A stretch of 64,000 nt of DNA from Membranipora membranacea (Eukaryota > Bryozoa > Gymnolaemata > Cheilostomatida > Membraniporidae), in the NCBI GenBank assembly GCA_914767715.1, contig OU612067.1, positions 13,275,001 to 13,339,000 of the forward strand, read 5' to 3'. Below the pieces are notes generated by a model. It ran no database searches, had not been told where the DNA came from, and was given only the letters and a program-made list of their open reading frames with translations. Below, one piece after another: positions 23,401 through 36,480 of this stretch (its first letter is position 1; every line of letters begins with the position of its first letter). The position numbers were made by a program, and so were the translations under genes.

Positions 23401-24762
23401 AAATATACCAAGGGAGGATATCACGCTTTTTTTTCGCTCAGATCAAACAATAGATTTGCTTCCAACTCACCTCATAAGGAGGAGCAACTCCTGCTGATCT
23501 CAAATCTGCAAACCGTTTGGCTCTGCTGCTTTTCATTCTCCGTCAGCGTTCGTTTTAATTAGGGTTAATTTTGCTAAAAAAAAACATGCAAAACGGCAGC
23601 ATTGAAAAATTAAATCTCTGTTCGATTCTTATCAAACTCCGACCAATTCAAGCTCTTATTGGCCTTACTCAAAATCCAGAATATCAGAATCCTCGGATTA
23701 ACTGGTGGGTAATAACGCTGACTTGAAATTTCGAAAAATATACCAAGGGAGGGTATCACGCTTTTTTTTCGCTCAGATCAAAAAATAGATTTGCTTCCAA
23801 CTCACCTCATAAGGAGTAGCAACTCCTGCTGATCTCAAATCTGCAAACCGTTTGGCTCTGCTGCTTTTCATTCTCCGTCAGCGTTCGTTTTAATTAGGGT
23901 CACTTTTGCTAAAAAAAAACATGCCAAACGGCAGCATTGAAAAATTAAATCTCTGTTCGATTCTGATCAAACTCCGACCAGTTCAAGCTCTTATTGGCCT
24001 TACTCAAAATCCAGAATATCGGAATCCTCGGATTAACTGGTTGGTAATAACGCTGACTTGAAATTTTGAAAAATATACCAAGGGAGGGTATCACGCTTTT
24101 TTTTCGCTCAGATCAAAAAATAGATTTGCTTCCAACTCATCTCATAAGGAGTAGCAACTCCTGCTGATCTCAAATCTGCAAACCGTTTGGCTCTGCTGCT
24201 TTTCATTCTCCGTCAGCGTTCGTTTTAATTATGGTCACTTTTGCTAAAAAAAACATGCCAAACGGCAGCATTGAAAAATTAAATCTCTGTTCGATTCTTA
24301 TCAAACTCCGACCAGTTCAAGCTCTTATTGGCCTTACTCAAAATCCAGAATATCGGAATCCTCGGATTAACTGGTGGGTAATAACGCTGACTTGAAATTT
24401 CGAAAAATATACCAAGGGAGGGTATCACGCTTTTTTTTCGGTCAGATCAAAAAATAGTTTTGCTTCCAACTCACCTCATAAGGAGGAGCAACTCCTGCTG
24501 ATCTCAAATCTGCAAACCGTTTGGCTCTGCTGCTTTTCATTCTCCGTCAGCGTTCGTTTTAATTAGGGTCACTTTTGCTAAAAAAAAACATGCCAAACGG
24601 CAGCATTGAAAAATTAAATCTCTGTTCCATTCTTATCAAACTCCGACCAGTTCAAGCTCTTATTGGCCTTACTCAAAATCCAGAATATCGGACTCCTCGG
24701 ATTAACTGGTGGGTAATAACGCTGACTTGAAATTTCGAAAAATATACCAAGGGAGGGTATCA
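20413..24762. repeat. Mixed block of thirteen monomers
   Basis: Monomer starts: 20413, 20748, 21083, 21418, 21753, 22088, 22422, 22755, 23090, 23424, 23759, 24094, 24428. It holds single copies of variants seen elsewhere: 'aacgtcagc' with 'ctctttt' (20748, 21083, 22755), 'cggtcag' copies (21083, 21418, 23090, 24428), the last type A-B pair of the window (21753 and 22088), and 'ggagtagc' copies (23759, 24094). The copy at 22422 is the shortest at 333 bp, with a 7-base A run. I see no stable higher-order period. Confidence 0.82.
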
Positions 24763-26771
24763 CGCTTTTTTTTCGCTCAGATCAAAAAATAGATTTGCTT
24801 CCAACTCACCTCATAAGGAGGAGCAACTCCTGCTGATCTCAAATCTGCAAACCGTTTGGCTCTGCTGCTTTTCATTCTCCGTCAGCGTTCGTTTTAATTA
24901 GGGTCACTTTTGCTAAAAAAAACATGCCAAACGGCGGCATTGAAAAATTAAATCTCTGTTCGATTCTTATCAAACTCCGACCAGTTCAAGCTCTTATTGG
25001 CCTTACTCAAAATCCAGAATATCGGAATCCTCGGATTAACTGGTGGGTAATAACGCTGACTTGAAATTTCGAAAAATATACCAAGGGAGGGTATCACGCT
25101 TTTTTTTCGGTCAGATCAAAAAATAGTTTTGCTTCCAACTCACCTCATAAGGAGGAGCAACTCCTGCTGATCTCAAATCTGCAAACCGTTTGGCTCTGCT
25201 GCTTTTCATTCTCCGTCAGCGTTCGTTTTAATTAGGGTCACTTTTGCTAAAAAAAAACATGCCAAACGGCAGCATTGAAAAATTAAATCTCTGTTCGATT
25301 CTTATCAAACTCCGACCAGTTCAAGCTCTGATTGGCCTTACTCAAAATCCAGAATATCGGAATCCTCGGATTAACTGGTGGGTTATAACGCTGACTTGAA
25401 ATTTCGAAAAATATACCAAGGGAGGGTATCACGCTTTTTTTTCGCTCAGATCAAAAAATAGATTTGCTTCCAACTCACCTCATAAGGAGGAGCAACTCCT
25501 GCTGATCTCAAATCTGCAAACGGTTTGGCTCTGCTGCTTTTCATTCTCCGTCAGCGTTCGTTTTAATTAGGGTCACTTTTGCTAAAAAAAAACATGCCAA
25601 ACGGCAGCATTGAAAAATTAAATCTCTGTTCGATTCTTATCAAACTCCGACCAGTTCAAGCTCTTATTGGCCTTACTCAAAATCCAGAATATCGGAATCC
25701 TCAGATTAACTGGTGGGTAATAACGCTGACTTGAAATTTCGATAAATATACCAAGGGAGGGTATCACGCTTTTTTTTCGCTCAGATCAAAAAATAGATTT
25801 GCTTCCAACTCACCTCATAAGGAGGAGCAACTCCTGCTGATCTCAAATCTGCAAACCGTTTGGCTCTGCTGCTTTTCATTCTCCGTCAGCGTTCGTTTTA
25901 ATTAGGGTCACTTTTGCTAAAAAAAAAACATGCCAAACGTCAGCATTGAAAAATTAAATTTTTTTTCGATTCTTATCAAACTCCGACCAGTTCAAGCTCT
26001 TATTGGCCTTACTCAAAATCCAGAATATCGGAATCCTCGGATTAACTGGTGGGTAATAAAGTTGACTTGAAAATTCGAAAAATATACCAAGGGAGGGTAT
26101 CACGCTTTTTTCTCGGTCAGATCAAAAAATAGTTTTGCTTCCAACTCACCTCATAAGGAGGAACAACTCCTGCTGATCTCAAATCTGCAAACCGTTTGGC
26201 TCTGCTGCTTTTCATTCTCCGTCAGCGTTCGTTTTAATTAGGGTCACTTTTGCTAAAAAAAAACATGCCAAACGGCAGTATTGAAAAATTCAATCTCTGT
26301 TCTATTCTTATCAAACTCTGACCAGTTCAAGCTCTTATTGGCCTTACTCAAAATCCAGAATATCGGAATCCTCGGATTAACTGGTGGGTAATAACGCTGA
26401 CTTGAAATTTCAAAAAAAATACCAAGGGAGGGTATCACGCTTTTTTTTCGCTCAGATCAAAAAATAGATTTGCTTCCAACTCACCTCATAAGGAGTAGCA
26501 ACTCCTGCTGATCTCAAATCTGCAAACCGTGTGGCTCTGCTGCTTTTTATTCTCCGTCAGCGTTCGTTTTAATTAGGGTTACTTTTGCTAAAAAAAACAT
26601 GCCAAACGGCAGCATTGAAAAATTAAATCTCTGTTCGATTCTTATCAAACTCCGACCAGTTCAAGCTCTTATTGGCCTTACTCAAAATCCAGAATATCGG
26701 AATCCTCGGATTAACTGGTGGGTAATAACGCTGACTTGAAATTTCGAAAAATATACCAAGGGAGGGTATCA
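24763..26771. repeat. 6-monomer HOR (2009 bp), copy 1 of 2
   Basis: Monomer starts: 24763, 25097, 25432, 25767, 26103, 26438. Markers in order: 'aacggcggc'; 'cggtcag' with 'agctctgatt'; 'aacggtttgg' with 'cctcagatt'; 'aaattttttttcg' with 'aaagttgac'; 'tttttctcggtcag' with 'aggaacaac', 'cagtattg' and 'ttctattc'; 'accgtgtgg' with 'ctttttattctcc' and 'gggttac'. All recur in the same order 2009 bp downstream. Confidence 0.92.
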
Positions 26772-28780
26772 CGCTTTTTTTTCGCTCAGATCAAAAAATA
26801 GATTTGCTTCCAACTCACCTCATAAGGAGGAGCAACTCCTGCTGATCTCAAATCTGCAAACCGTTTGGCTCTGCTGCTTTTCATTCTCCGTCAGCGTTCG
26901 TTTTAATTAGGGTCACTTTTGCTAAAAAAAACATGCCAAACGGCGGCATTGAAAAATTAAATCTCTGTTCGATTCTTATCAAACTCCGACCAGTTCAAGC
27001 TCTTATTGGCCTTACTCAAAATCCAGAATATCGGAATCCTCGGATTAACTGGTGGGTAATAACGCTGACTTGAAATTTCGAAAAATATACCAAGGGAGGG
27101 TATCACGCTTTTTTTTCGGTCAGATCAAAAAATAGTTTTGCTTCCAACTCACCTCATAAGGAGGAGCAACTCCTGCTGATCTCAAATCTGCAAACCGTTT
27201 GGCTCTGCTGCTTTTCATTCTCCGTCAGCGTTCGTTTTAATTAGGGTCACTTTTGCTAAAAAAAAACATGCCAAACGGCAGCATTGAAAAATTAAATCTC
27301 TGTTCGATTCTTATCAAACTCCGACCAGTTCAAGCTCTGATTGGCCTTACTCAAAATCCAGAATATCGGAATCCTCGGATTAACTGGTGGGTTATAACGC
27401 TGACTTGAAATTTCGAAAAATATACCAAGGGAGGGTATCACGCTTTTTTTTCGCTCAGATCAAAAAATAGATTTGCTTCCAACTCACCTCATAAGGAGGA
27501 GCAACTCCTGCTGATCTCAAATCTGCAAACGGTTTGGCTCTGCTGCTTTTCATTCTCCGTCAGCGTTCGTTTTAATTAGGGTCACTTTTGCTAAAAAAAA
27601 ACATGCCAAACGGCAGCATTGAAAAATTAAATCTCTGTTCGATTCTTATCAAACTCCGACCAGTTCAAGCTCTTATTGGCCTTACTCAAAATCCAGAATA
27701 TCGGAATCCTCAGATTAACTGGTGGGTAATAACGCTGACTTGAAATTTCGATAAATATACCAAGGGAGGGTATCACGCTTTTTTTTCGCTCAGATCAAAA
27801 AATAGATTTGCTTCCAACTCACCTCATAAGGAGGAGCAACTCCTGCTGATCTCAAATCTGCAAACCGTTTGGCTCTGCTGCTTTTCATTCTCCGTCAGCG
27901 TTCGTTTTAATTAGGGTCACTTTTGCTAAAAAAAAACATGCCAAACGTCAGCATTGAAAAATTAAATTTTTTTTCGATTCTTATCAAACTCCGACCAGTT
28001 CAAGCTCTTATTGGCCTTACTCAAAATCCAGAATATCGGAATCCTCGGATTAACTGGTGGGTAATAAAGTTGACTTGAAAATTCGAAAAATATACCAAGG
28101 GAGGGTATCACGCTTTTTTCTCGGTCAGATCAAAAAATAGTTTTGCTTCCAACTCACCTCATAAGGAGGAACAACTCCTGCTGATCTCAAATCTGCAAAC
28201 CGTTTGGCTCTGCTGCTTTTCATTCTCCGTCAGCGTTCGTTTTAATTAGGGTCACTTTTGCTAAAAAAAAACATGCCAAACGGCAGTATTGAAAAATTCA
28301 ATCTCTGTTCTATTCTTATCAAACTCTGACCAGTTCAAGCTCTTATTGGCCTTACTCAAAATCCAGAATATCGGAATCCTCGGATTAACTGGTGGGTAAT
28401 AACGCTGACTTGAAATTTCAAAAAAAATACCAAGGGAGGGTATCACGCTTTTTTTTCGCTCAGATCAAAAAATAGATTTGCTTCCAACTCACCTCATAAG
28501 GAGTAGCAACTCCTGCTGATCTCAAATCTGCAAACCGTGTGGCTCTGCTGCTTTTTATTCTCCGTCAGCGTTCGTTTTAATTAGGGTTACTTTTGCTAAA
28601 AAAAAACATGCCAAACGGCAGCATTGAAAAATTAAATCTCTGTTCGATTCTTATCAAACTCCGACCAGTTCAAGCTCTTATTGGCCTTACTCAAAATCCA
28701 GAATATCGGAATCCTCGGATTAACTGGTGGGTAATAGCGCTGACTTGAAATTTCGAAAAATATACCAAGGGAGGGTATCA
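26772..28780. repeat. 6-monomer HOR (2009 bp), copy 2 of 2
   Basis: Monomer starts: 26772, 27106, 27441, 27776, 28111, 28446. It repeats every marker of 24763-26771, including private ones such as 'aaattttttttcg' and 'cagtattg'. The only difference I noticed is in A-run length near the end of the unit (8 versus 9 A in the last monomer). The near identity indicates a recent tandem duplication, or an assembly duplication that read depth would expose. Confidence 0.92.
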
Positions 28781-31700
28781 CGCTTTTTTTTCGCTCAGAT
28801 CAAAAAATAGATTTGCTTCCAACTTACCTCATAAGGAGGAGCAACTCCTGCTGATCTCAAATCTGCAAACCGTTTGGCTCTGCTGCTTTTCATTCTCCGT
28901 CAGCGTTCGTTTTAATTAGGGTCCCTTTTGCTAAAAAAAAACATGCCAAACGGCAGCATTGAAAAATTAAATCTCTGTTCGATTCTGATCAAACTCCGAC
29001 CAGTTCAAGCTCTTATTGGCCTTACTCAAAATCCAGAATATCGGAATCCTCGGATTAACTGGTTGGTAATAACGCTGACTTGAAATTTTGAAAAATATAC
29101 CAAGGGAGGGTATCACGCTTTTTTTTCGCTCAGATCAAAAAATAGATTTGCTTCCAACTCACCTCATAAGGAGTAGCAACTCCTGCAGATCTCAAATCTG
29201 CAAACCGTTTGGCTCTGCTGCTTTTCATTCTCTGTCAGCGTTCGTTTTAATTAGGGTCACTTTTGCTAAAAAAAAACATGCCAAACGGCAGCATTGAAAA
29301 ATTAAATCTCTGTTTGATACTTATCAAACTCCGACCAGTTCAAGCTGTTATTGGCCTTACTCAAAATCCAGAATATCGGAATCCTCGGATTATCTAGTGG
29401 GTAATAACGCTGACTTGAAATTTCAATAAATATACCAAGGGAGGGTATCACGCTTTTTTTTCGCTCAGATCAAAATATAGATTTGCTTCCAACTCACCTC
29501 ATAAGGAGGAGCAACTCCTGCTGATCTCAAATCTGCAAACCGTTTGACTCTGCTGCTTTTCATTCTCCGTCAGCGTTCGTTTTAATTAGGGTCACTTTTG
29601 CTAAAAAAAAACATGCCAAACGGCAGCATTGAAAAATTAAATCTCTGTTCGATTCTTATCAAACTCCGACCAGTTCAAGCTCTTATTGGCCTTACTCAAA
29701 ATCCAGAATATCAGAATCCTCGGATTAACTGGTGGGTAATAACGCTGACTTGAAATTTCGATAAATATACCAAGGGAGGGTATCACGCTTTTTTTTCGCT
29801 CAGATCAAAAAATAGATTTGCTTCCAACTCACCTCATAAGGAGGAGCAACTCCTGCTGATCTCAAATCTGCAAACCGTTTGGCTCTGCTGCTTTTCATTC
29901 TCCGTCAGCGTTCGTTTTAATTAGGGTCACTTTTGCTAAAAAAAAACATGCCAAACGGCAGCATTGAAAAATTAAATCTCTGTTTGATTCTTATCAAACT
30001 CCGACCAGTTCAAGCTCTTATTGGCCTTACTCAAAATCCAGAATATCGGAATCCTCGGATTAACTAGTGGGTAATAACGCTGACTTGAAATTTCGATAAA
30101 TATACCAAGGGAGGGTATCACGCTTTTTTTTCGCTCGGATCAAAAAATAGATTTGCTTCCAACTCACCTCATAAGGAGGAGCAACTCCTGCTGATCTCAA
30201 ATCTGCAAATCGTTTGACTCTGCTGCTTTTCATTCTCCGTCAGCGTTCGTTTTAATTAGGGTCACTTTTGCTAAAAAAAAACATGCCAAACGGCGGCATT
30301 GAAAAATTAAATCTCTTTTCGATTCTTATCAAACTCCGACCAGTTCAAGCTCTTATTGGCCTTACTCAAAATCTAGAATATCGGAATGATCGGATTAACT
30401 GGTGGGTAATAACGCTGACTTGAAATTTCGAAAAATATACCAAGGGAGGGTATCGCGCTTTTTTTTCGGTCAGATCAAAAAATAGTTTTGCTTCCAACTC
30501 ACCTCATAAGGAGGAGCAACTCCTGCTGATCTCAAATCTGCAAACCGTTTGGCTCTGCTGCTTTTCATTCTCCGTCAGCGTTCGTTTTAATTAGGGTCAC
30601 TCTTGCTAAAAAAAACATGCCAAACGGCAGCATTGAAAAATTAAATCTCTGTTCGATTCTTATCAAACTCCGACCAGTTCAAGCTCTTATTGGCCTTACT
30701 CAAAATCCAGAATATCGGAATCCTCGGATTAACTGGTGGGTAATAACGCTGAGTTGAAATTTCGAAAAATATACCAAGGGAGGGTATCACGCCTTTTTTT
30801 CGCTCAGATCAAAAAATAGATTTGCTTCCAACTCACCTCATAAGGAGGAGCAACTCCTGCTGATCTCAAATCTGGAAACTGTTTGGCTCTGCAGCTTTTC
30901 ATTCTCCGTCAGCGTTCGTTTTAATTAGGGTCACTTTTGCTAAAAAAAAACATGCCAAACGGCAGCATTGAAAAATTAAATCTCTGTTCGATTCTTATCA
31001 AACTCCGACCAGTTCAAGCTCTTATTGGCCTTACTCAAAATCCAGAATATCGGAATCCTCGGATTCACTGGTGGGTAATAACGCTGACTTGAAATTTCGA
31101 ATAAAATACCAAGGGAGTGTATCACGCTTTTTTTTCGCTCAGATCAAAAAATAGATTTGCTTCCAACTCACCTCATAAGGAGGAGCAACTCCTGCTGATC
31201 TCAAATCTGCAAACCGTTTGGCTCTGCTGCTTTTCATTCTCCGTCAGCGTTCGTTTTAATTAGGGTCACTTTTGCTAAAAAAAAACATGCCAAACGGCAG
31301 CATTGAAAAATTAAATCTCTGTTCGATTCTTATCAAACTCCGACCAGTTCCAGCTCTTATTGGCCTTACTCAAAATCCAGAATATCGGAATCCCTGGATT
31401 AACTGGTGGGTAATAAGGCTGACTTGAAATTTCGAAAAATATACCAAGGGAGGGTATCACGCTTTTTTTTCACTCAGATCAAAAATTACATTTGCTTCCA
31501 ACTCACCTCATAAGGAGGAGCAACTCCTGCTGATCTCAAATCTGCAAACCGTTTGGCTCTGCTGCTTTTCATTCTCCGTCAGCGTTCGTTTTAATTAGGG
31601 TCACTTTTGCTAAAAAAAAACATGCCAAACGGCAGCATTGAAAAATTAAATCTCTGTTCCATTCTTATCAAACTCCGACCAGTTCAAGCTCTTATTGGCC

Positions 31701-32128
31701 TTACTCAAAATCCAGAATATCGGACTCCTCGGATTAACTGGTGGGTAATAACGCTGACTTGAAATTTCGAAAAATATACCAAGGGAGGGTATCACGCTTT
31801 TTTTTCACTCAGATCAAAAAATAGGTTTGCTTCCAACTCACCTCACAAGGAGGAGCAACTCCTGCTGATCTCAAATCTGCAAACCGTTTGGCTCTGCTGC
31901 TTTTCATTCTCCGTCAGCGTTCGTTTTAATTAGGGTCACTTTTGCTAAAAAAAACATGCCGAACGGCAGCATTGAAAAATTAAATATCTGTTCGATTCTT
32001 ATCAAACTCCGACCAGTTCAAGCTCTTATTGGCCTTACTCAAAATCCAGAATATCGGAATCCTCGGATTAACTGGTGGGTGATAACGCTGACTTGAAATT
32101 TGGAAAAATATACCAAGGGAGGGTATCA
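28781..32128. repeat. Mixed block of ten monomers with an echo of the dimer region
   Basis: Monomer starts: 28781, 29116, 29451, 29786, 30121, 30456, 30790, 31125, 31460, 31795. The copies at 29786, 30121 and 30456 carry the markers of 19408, 19743 and 20078: 'ctgtttg' with 'actagtgg'; 'cgctcggatc' with 'tttgactctg', 'aatctagaat' and 'gatcgg'; 'cggtcag' with 'actcttgct'. The copies at 31125 and 31460 match the right part of 20078 plus 20413 ('ccctgg', then 'attacatttgc'). The copy at 31795 has 'taggtttgc' and 'ctcacaagg', markers of the region to the right. Confidence 0.82.
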
Positions 32129-32798
32129 CGCTTTTTTTTCGCCCAGATCAAAAAATAGATTTGCTTCCAACACAACTCATAAGGAGGAGCAACTCCTGCT
32201 GATCCCAAATCTGCAAACCGTTTGGCTCTGCTGCTTTTCATTCTCCGTCAGCGTTCGTTTTAATTAGGGTCACTTTTGCTAAAAAAAAACATGCCAAACG
32301 GCAGCATTGAAAAATTAAATCTCTGTTCGATTCTTATCAAACTCCGACCAGTTCAAGCTCTTATTGGCCTTACTCAAAATCCAGAATATCGGAATCCTCG
32401 GATTAACTGGTGGGTGATAACGCTGACTTGAAATTTGGAAAAATATACCAAGGGAGGGTATCACGCTTTTTTTTCGCCCAGATCAAAAAATAGATTTGCT
32501 TCCAACTCAACTCATAAGGAGGAGCAACTCCTGCTGATCCCAAATCTGCAAACCGTTTGGCTCTGCTGCTTTTCATTCTCCGTCAGCGTTCGTTTTAATT
32601 AGGGTCACTTTTGCTAAAAAAAAACATGCCAAACGGCAGCATTGAAAAATTAAATCTCTGTTCGATTCTTATCAAACTCCGACCAGTTCAAGCTCTTATT
32701 GGCCTTACTCAAAATCCAGAATATCGGAATCCTCGGATTAACTGGTGGGTAATTACGCTGATTTGAAATTTGGAAAAATATACCAAGGGAGGGTATCA
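32129..32798. repeat. Two adjacent near-identical monomers
   Basis: Monomer starts: 32129 and 32464. Both have 'cgcccagatc', 'caactcataagg' (the first preceded by 'cca-cac' rather than 'cca-act'), and 'gatcccaaatc'. Neighbouring monomers in this array usually belong to different types, so this adjacent same-type pair is a simple one-monomer duplication. The second copy ends in 'taattacgctgattt', which recurs at the end of the monomer at 41501. Confidence 0.85.
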
Positions 32799-35141
32799 CG
32801 CTTTTTTTTCGCTCAGATCAAAAAATAGGTTTGCTTCCAACTCACCTCATAAGGAGGAGCAACTCCTGCTGATCTCAAATCTGCAAACCGTTTGGCTCTG
32901 CTGCTTTTCATTCTTCTTCAGCGTTCGTTTTAATTAGGGTCACTTTTGCTCAAAAAAACATGCCGAACGGCAGCATTAAAAAATTAAATCTCTGTTCGAT
33001 TCTTATCAAACTCCGACCAGTTCAAGCTCTTATTGGCCTTACTCAAAATCCAGAATATCGGAATCCTCGGATTAACTGGTGGGTAATAACGCTGACTTGA
33101 AATTTCGAAAAATATACCAAGGGAGGGTATCACGCTTTTTTTTCGCTCAGATCAAAAAATAGATTTGCTTCCAACTCACCTCATAAGGAGGAGCAACTCC
33201 TGCTGATCTCAAATCTGTAAACCGTTTGGCTCTGCTGCTTTTCATTCTCCGTCAGCGTTCGTTTGAATTAGGGTCACTTTTGCTAAAAAAAAACATGCCA
33301 AACGGCAGCATTGAAAAATTAAATCTCTGTTCGATTCTTATCAAACTCCGACCAGTTCAAGCTCTTATTGGCCTTACTCAAAATCCAGAATATCGGAATC
33401 CTCGGATTTACTGGTGGGTAATAACGCTGACTTGTAATTTCGAAAAATATACCAAGGGAGGGTATCACGCTTTTTTTTCGCTCAGATCAAAAAATAGATT
33501 TGCTTCCAACTCACCTCATAAGGAGGAGCAACTCCTGCTGATCTCAAATCTGCAAACCGTTTGGCTCTGCTGCTTTTCATTCTCCGTCAGCGTTCGTTTT
33601 AATTAGGGTCACTTTTGCTAAAAAAAAAGGTGCCAAACGTCAGCATTGAAAAATTAAATCTCTGTTCGATTTTTATCAAACTCCGACCAGTTTAAGCTCT
33701 TATTGGCCTCACTCAAAATCCAGAATATCGGAATCCTCGGATTAACTGGTGGGTAATAACGCTGACTTGAAATTTCGAAAAACATACCAAGGGAGGGTAT
33801 CACGCTTTTTTTTCGCTCAGATCAAAAAATAGATTTGCTTCCAACTTACCTCATAAGGAGGAGCAACTCCTGCTGATCTCAAATCTGCAAACCGTTTGGC
33901 TCTGCTGCTTTTCATTCTCCGTCAGCGTTCGTTTTAATTAGGGTCACTTTTGCTAAAAAAAAACATGTCAAACGGCAGCATTGAAAAATTAAATCTCTGT
34001 TCGATTCTTATCAAACTCCGACCAGTTCAAGCTCTTATTGGCCTTACTCAAAATCCAGAATATCGGAATCCTCAGATTAACTGGTGGGTAATAACGCTGA
34101 CTTGAAATTTCGAAAAATATACCAAGGGAGGGTATCACGCTTTTTTTCCCCCAGATCAAAAAATAGATTTGCTTCCAACTCAACTCATAAGGAGGAGCAA
34201 CTCCTGCTGATCTCAAATCTGCAAACCGTTTGGCTCTGCTGCTTTTCATTCTCCCTCAGCGTTCGTTTTAATTAGGGTCACTGTTGCTAAAAAAAAACAT
34301 GCCAAACGGCAGCATTGAAAAATTAAATCTCTGTTCGATTCTTATCAAACTCCGACCAGTTCAAGCTCTTATTGGCCTTACTTAAAATCCAGAATATCGG
34401 AATCCTCGGATTAACTGGTGGGTAATAACGCTGACTTGAAATTTCGAAAAATATACCCAGGGAGGGTATCACGCTTTTTTTTCGCTCAGATCAAAAAATA
34501 GATTTGCTTCCAACTCACCTCATAAAGAGGAGCAACTCCTGCTGATCTCAAATCTGCAAACCGTTTGGCTCTGCTGCTTTTCATTCTCCGTCAGCGTTCT
34601 TTTTAATAAGGGTCACTTTTGCTAAAAAAAAACATGCCGAACGGCAGCATTGAAAAATTAAATCTCTGTTCGATTCTTATCAAACTCCGACCAGTTCAAG
34701 CTCTTATTGGCCTTACTCAAAATCCAGAATATCGGAATCCTCGGATTAACTGGTGGGTAATAACGCTGACTTGAAATTTGGAAAAATATACCAAGGGAGG
34801 GTATCACGCTTTTTTTTCGCCCAGATCAAAAAATAGATTTGCTTCCAACTCAACTCATAAGGAGGAGCAACTCCTGCTGATCTCAAATCTGCAAACCGTT
34901 TGGCTCTGCTGCTTTTCATTCTCCGTCAGCGTTCGTTTTAATTAGGGTCACTTTTGCTAAAAAAAAACATGCCAAACGGCAGCATTGAAAAATTAAATCT
35001 CTGTTCGATTCTTATCAAACTCCGACCAGTTCAAGCTCTTATTGGCCTTACACAAAATCCAGAATATCGGAATCCCCGGCTTAACTGGTGGGTAATAACG
35101 CAGACTTGAAATTTCGAAAAATATACCAAGGGAGGGTATCA
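32799..35141. repeat. 7-monomer block, copy 1 (partner at 42171-44514)
   Basis: Monomer starts: 32799, 33133, 33468, 33803, 34138, 34472, 34807. Markers in order: 'cttcttcagcg' with 'gctcaaaaaaac'; 'atctgtaaacc' with 'gtttgaattagg', 'ggatttactgg' and 'cttgtaattt'; 'aaaaggtgcc' with 'cctcactc' and 'aaacatacc'; 'catgtcaaac' with 'cctcagatt'; 'ctccctcagcg' with 'cactgttgct' and 'ttacttaaa'; 'cataaagagg' with 'gttctttttaataagg'; 'cgcccag' with 'ttacacaaaa'. The same order reappears 9372 bp (28 monomers) downstream. Confidence 0.9.
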
Positions 35142-36480
35142 CGCTTTTTTTTCGCTCAGATCAAAAAATAGATTTGCTTCCAACTCACCTCATAAGGAGG
35201 AGCAACTCCTGCTGATCTCAAATCTGCAAACCGTTTGGCTCTGCTGATTTTCATTCTCCGTCAGCGTTCGTTTTAATTAGGGTCACTTTTGCTAAAAAAA
35301 AAGCTGCCAAACGTCAGCATTGAAAAATTAAATCTCTGTTCAATTCTTATCAAACTCCGACCAGTTCAAGCTCTTATTGGCCTTACTCAAAATCCAGAAT
35401 ATCGGAATCCTCGGATTAACTGGTGGGTAATAACGCTGACTTGAAATTTCGAAACATATACCAAGGGAGGGTATCACGCTTTTTTTTCGCTCAGATCAAA
35501 AAATAGATTTGCTTCCAACTCACCTCATAAGGAGGAGCAACTCCTGCTGATCTCAAATCTGCAAACCGTTTGGCTCTGCTGCTTTTCATTCTCCGTCAGC
35601 GTTCGTTTTAATTAGGGTCACTTTTGCTAAAAAAAGACATGTCAAACGGCAGCATTGAAAAATTAAATCTCTGTTCGATTCTTATCAAACTCCGACCAGT
35701 TCAAGCTCTTATTGGCCTTACTCAAAATCCAGAATATCGGAATCCTCGGATTAACTGGTGGGTAATAACGCTGACTTGAAATTTCGAAAAATATACCAAG
35801 GGAGGGTATCACGCTTTTTTTTCGCTCAGATCAAAAAATAGATTTGCTTCCAACTCACCTCATAAGGAGGAGCAACTCCTGCTGATCTCAAATCTGCAAA
35901 CTGTTTGGCTCTGCTGCTTTTTATTCTCCGTCAGCGTTCGTTTTAATTTGGGTCACTTTTGCTAAAAAAAAACATGCCAAACGGCAGCATTGAAAAATTA
36001 AATCTCTGTTCGATTCTTATCAAACTCCGACCAGTTCAAGCTCTTATTGGCCTTACTCAAAATCCAGAATATCGGAATCCTCGGATTAACTGGTGGGTAA
36101 TAACGCTGACTTGAAATTTCGAAAAATATACCAAGGGAGGGTATCACGCTTTTTTTTTCGCTCAGATCAAAAATAGATTTGCTTCCAACTCACCTCATAA
36201 GGAGGAGCAACTCCTGCTGATCTCAAATCTGCAAACCGTTTGGCTCTGCTGCTTTTCATTCTCCGTCAGCGTTCGTTTGAATTAGGGTCACTTTTGCTAA
36301 AAAAAACATGCCAAACGGCAGCATTGAAAAATTAAATCTCTGTTCGATTCTTATCAAACTCCGACCAGTTCAAGCTCTTATTGGCCTTACTCAAAATCCA
36401 GAATATCGGAATCCTCGGATTAACTGGTGGGTAATAACGCTGACTTGAAATTTCGAAAAATATACCAAGGGAGGGTATCA
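35142..36480. repeat. 4-monomer unit (~1339 bp), copy 1 of 3
   Basis: Monomer starts: 35142, 35477, 35812, 36147. Markers in order: 'aaagctgccaaacgtc' with 'cgaaacatatacc'; 'aaagacatgtcaaac'; 'caaactgtttgg' with 'ctttttattctcc' and 'atttgggtc'; nine T with 'caaaaatag' and 'gtttgaattagg'. The same four follow at 36481-37818 and again at 39157-40495. Confidence 0.9.

Noticed and set aside
33226-33606. Open frame of 126 codons on the + strand, with a nearly identical one at 42598-42978
   Set aside because: Both lie at the same place in the 7-monomer block duplicated 9372 bp apart and exist because that variant lost stops through 'gtttgaattagg' and 'cttgtaattt'. The frame spans more than one monomer, has no recognisable domain and is closed in nearly all other copies.
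33989-34249. Minus-strand frame of 86 codons, and related 61 to 69 codon frames at 6172, 26253, 28261, 42990, 51118, 56756, 57147 and 61115
   Set aside because: All are translations of the same monomer stretch and recur at repeat multiples (for example 26253 and 28261, 2008 bp apart). No family resemblance, no conserved start context and no purifying pattern is visible.
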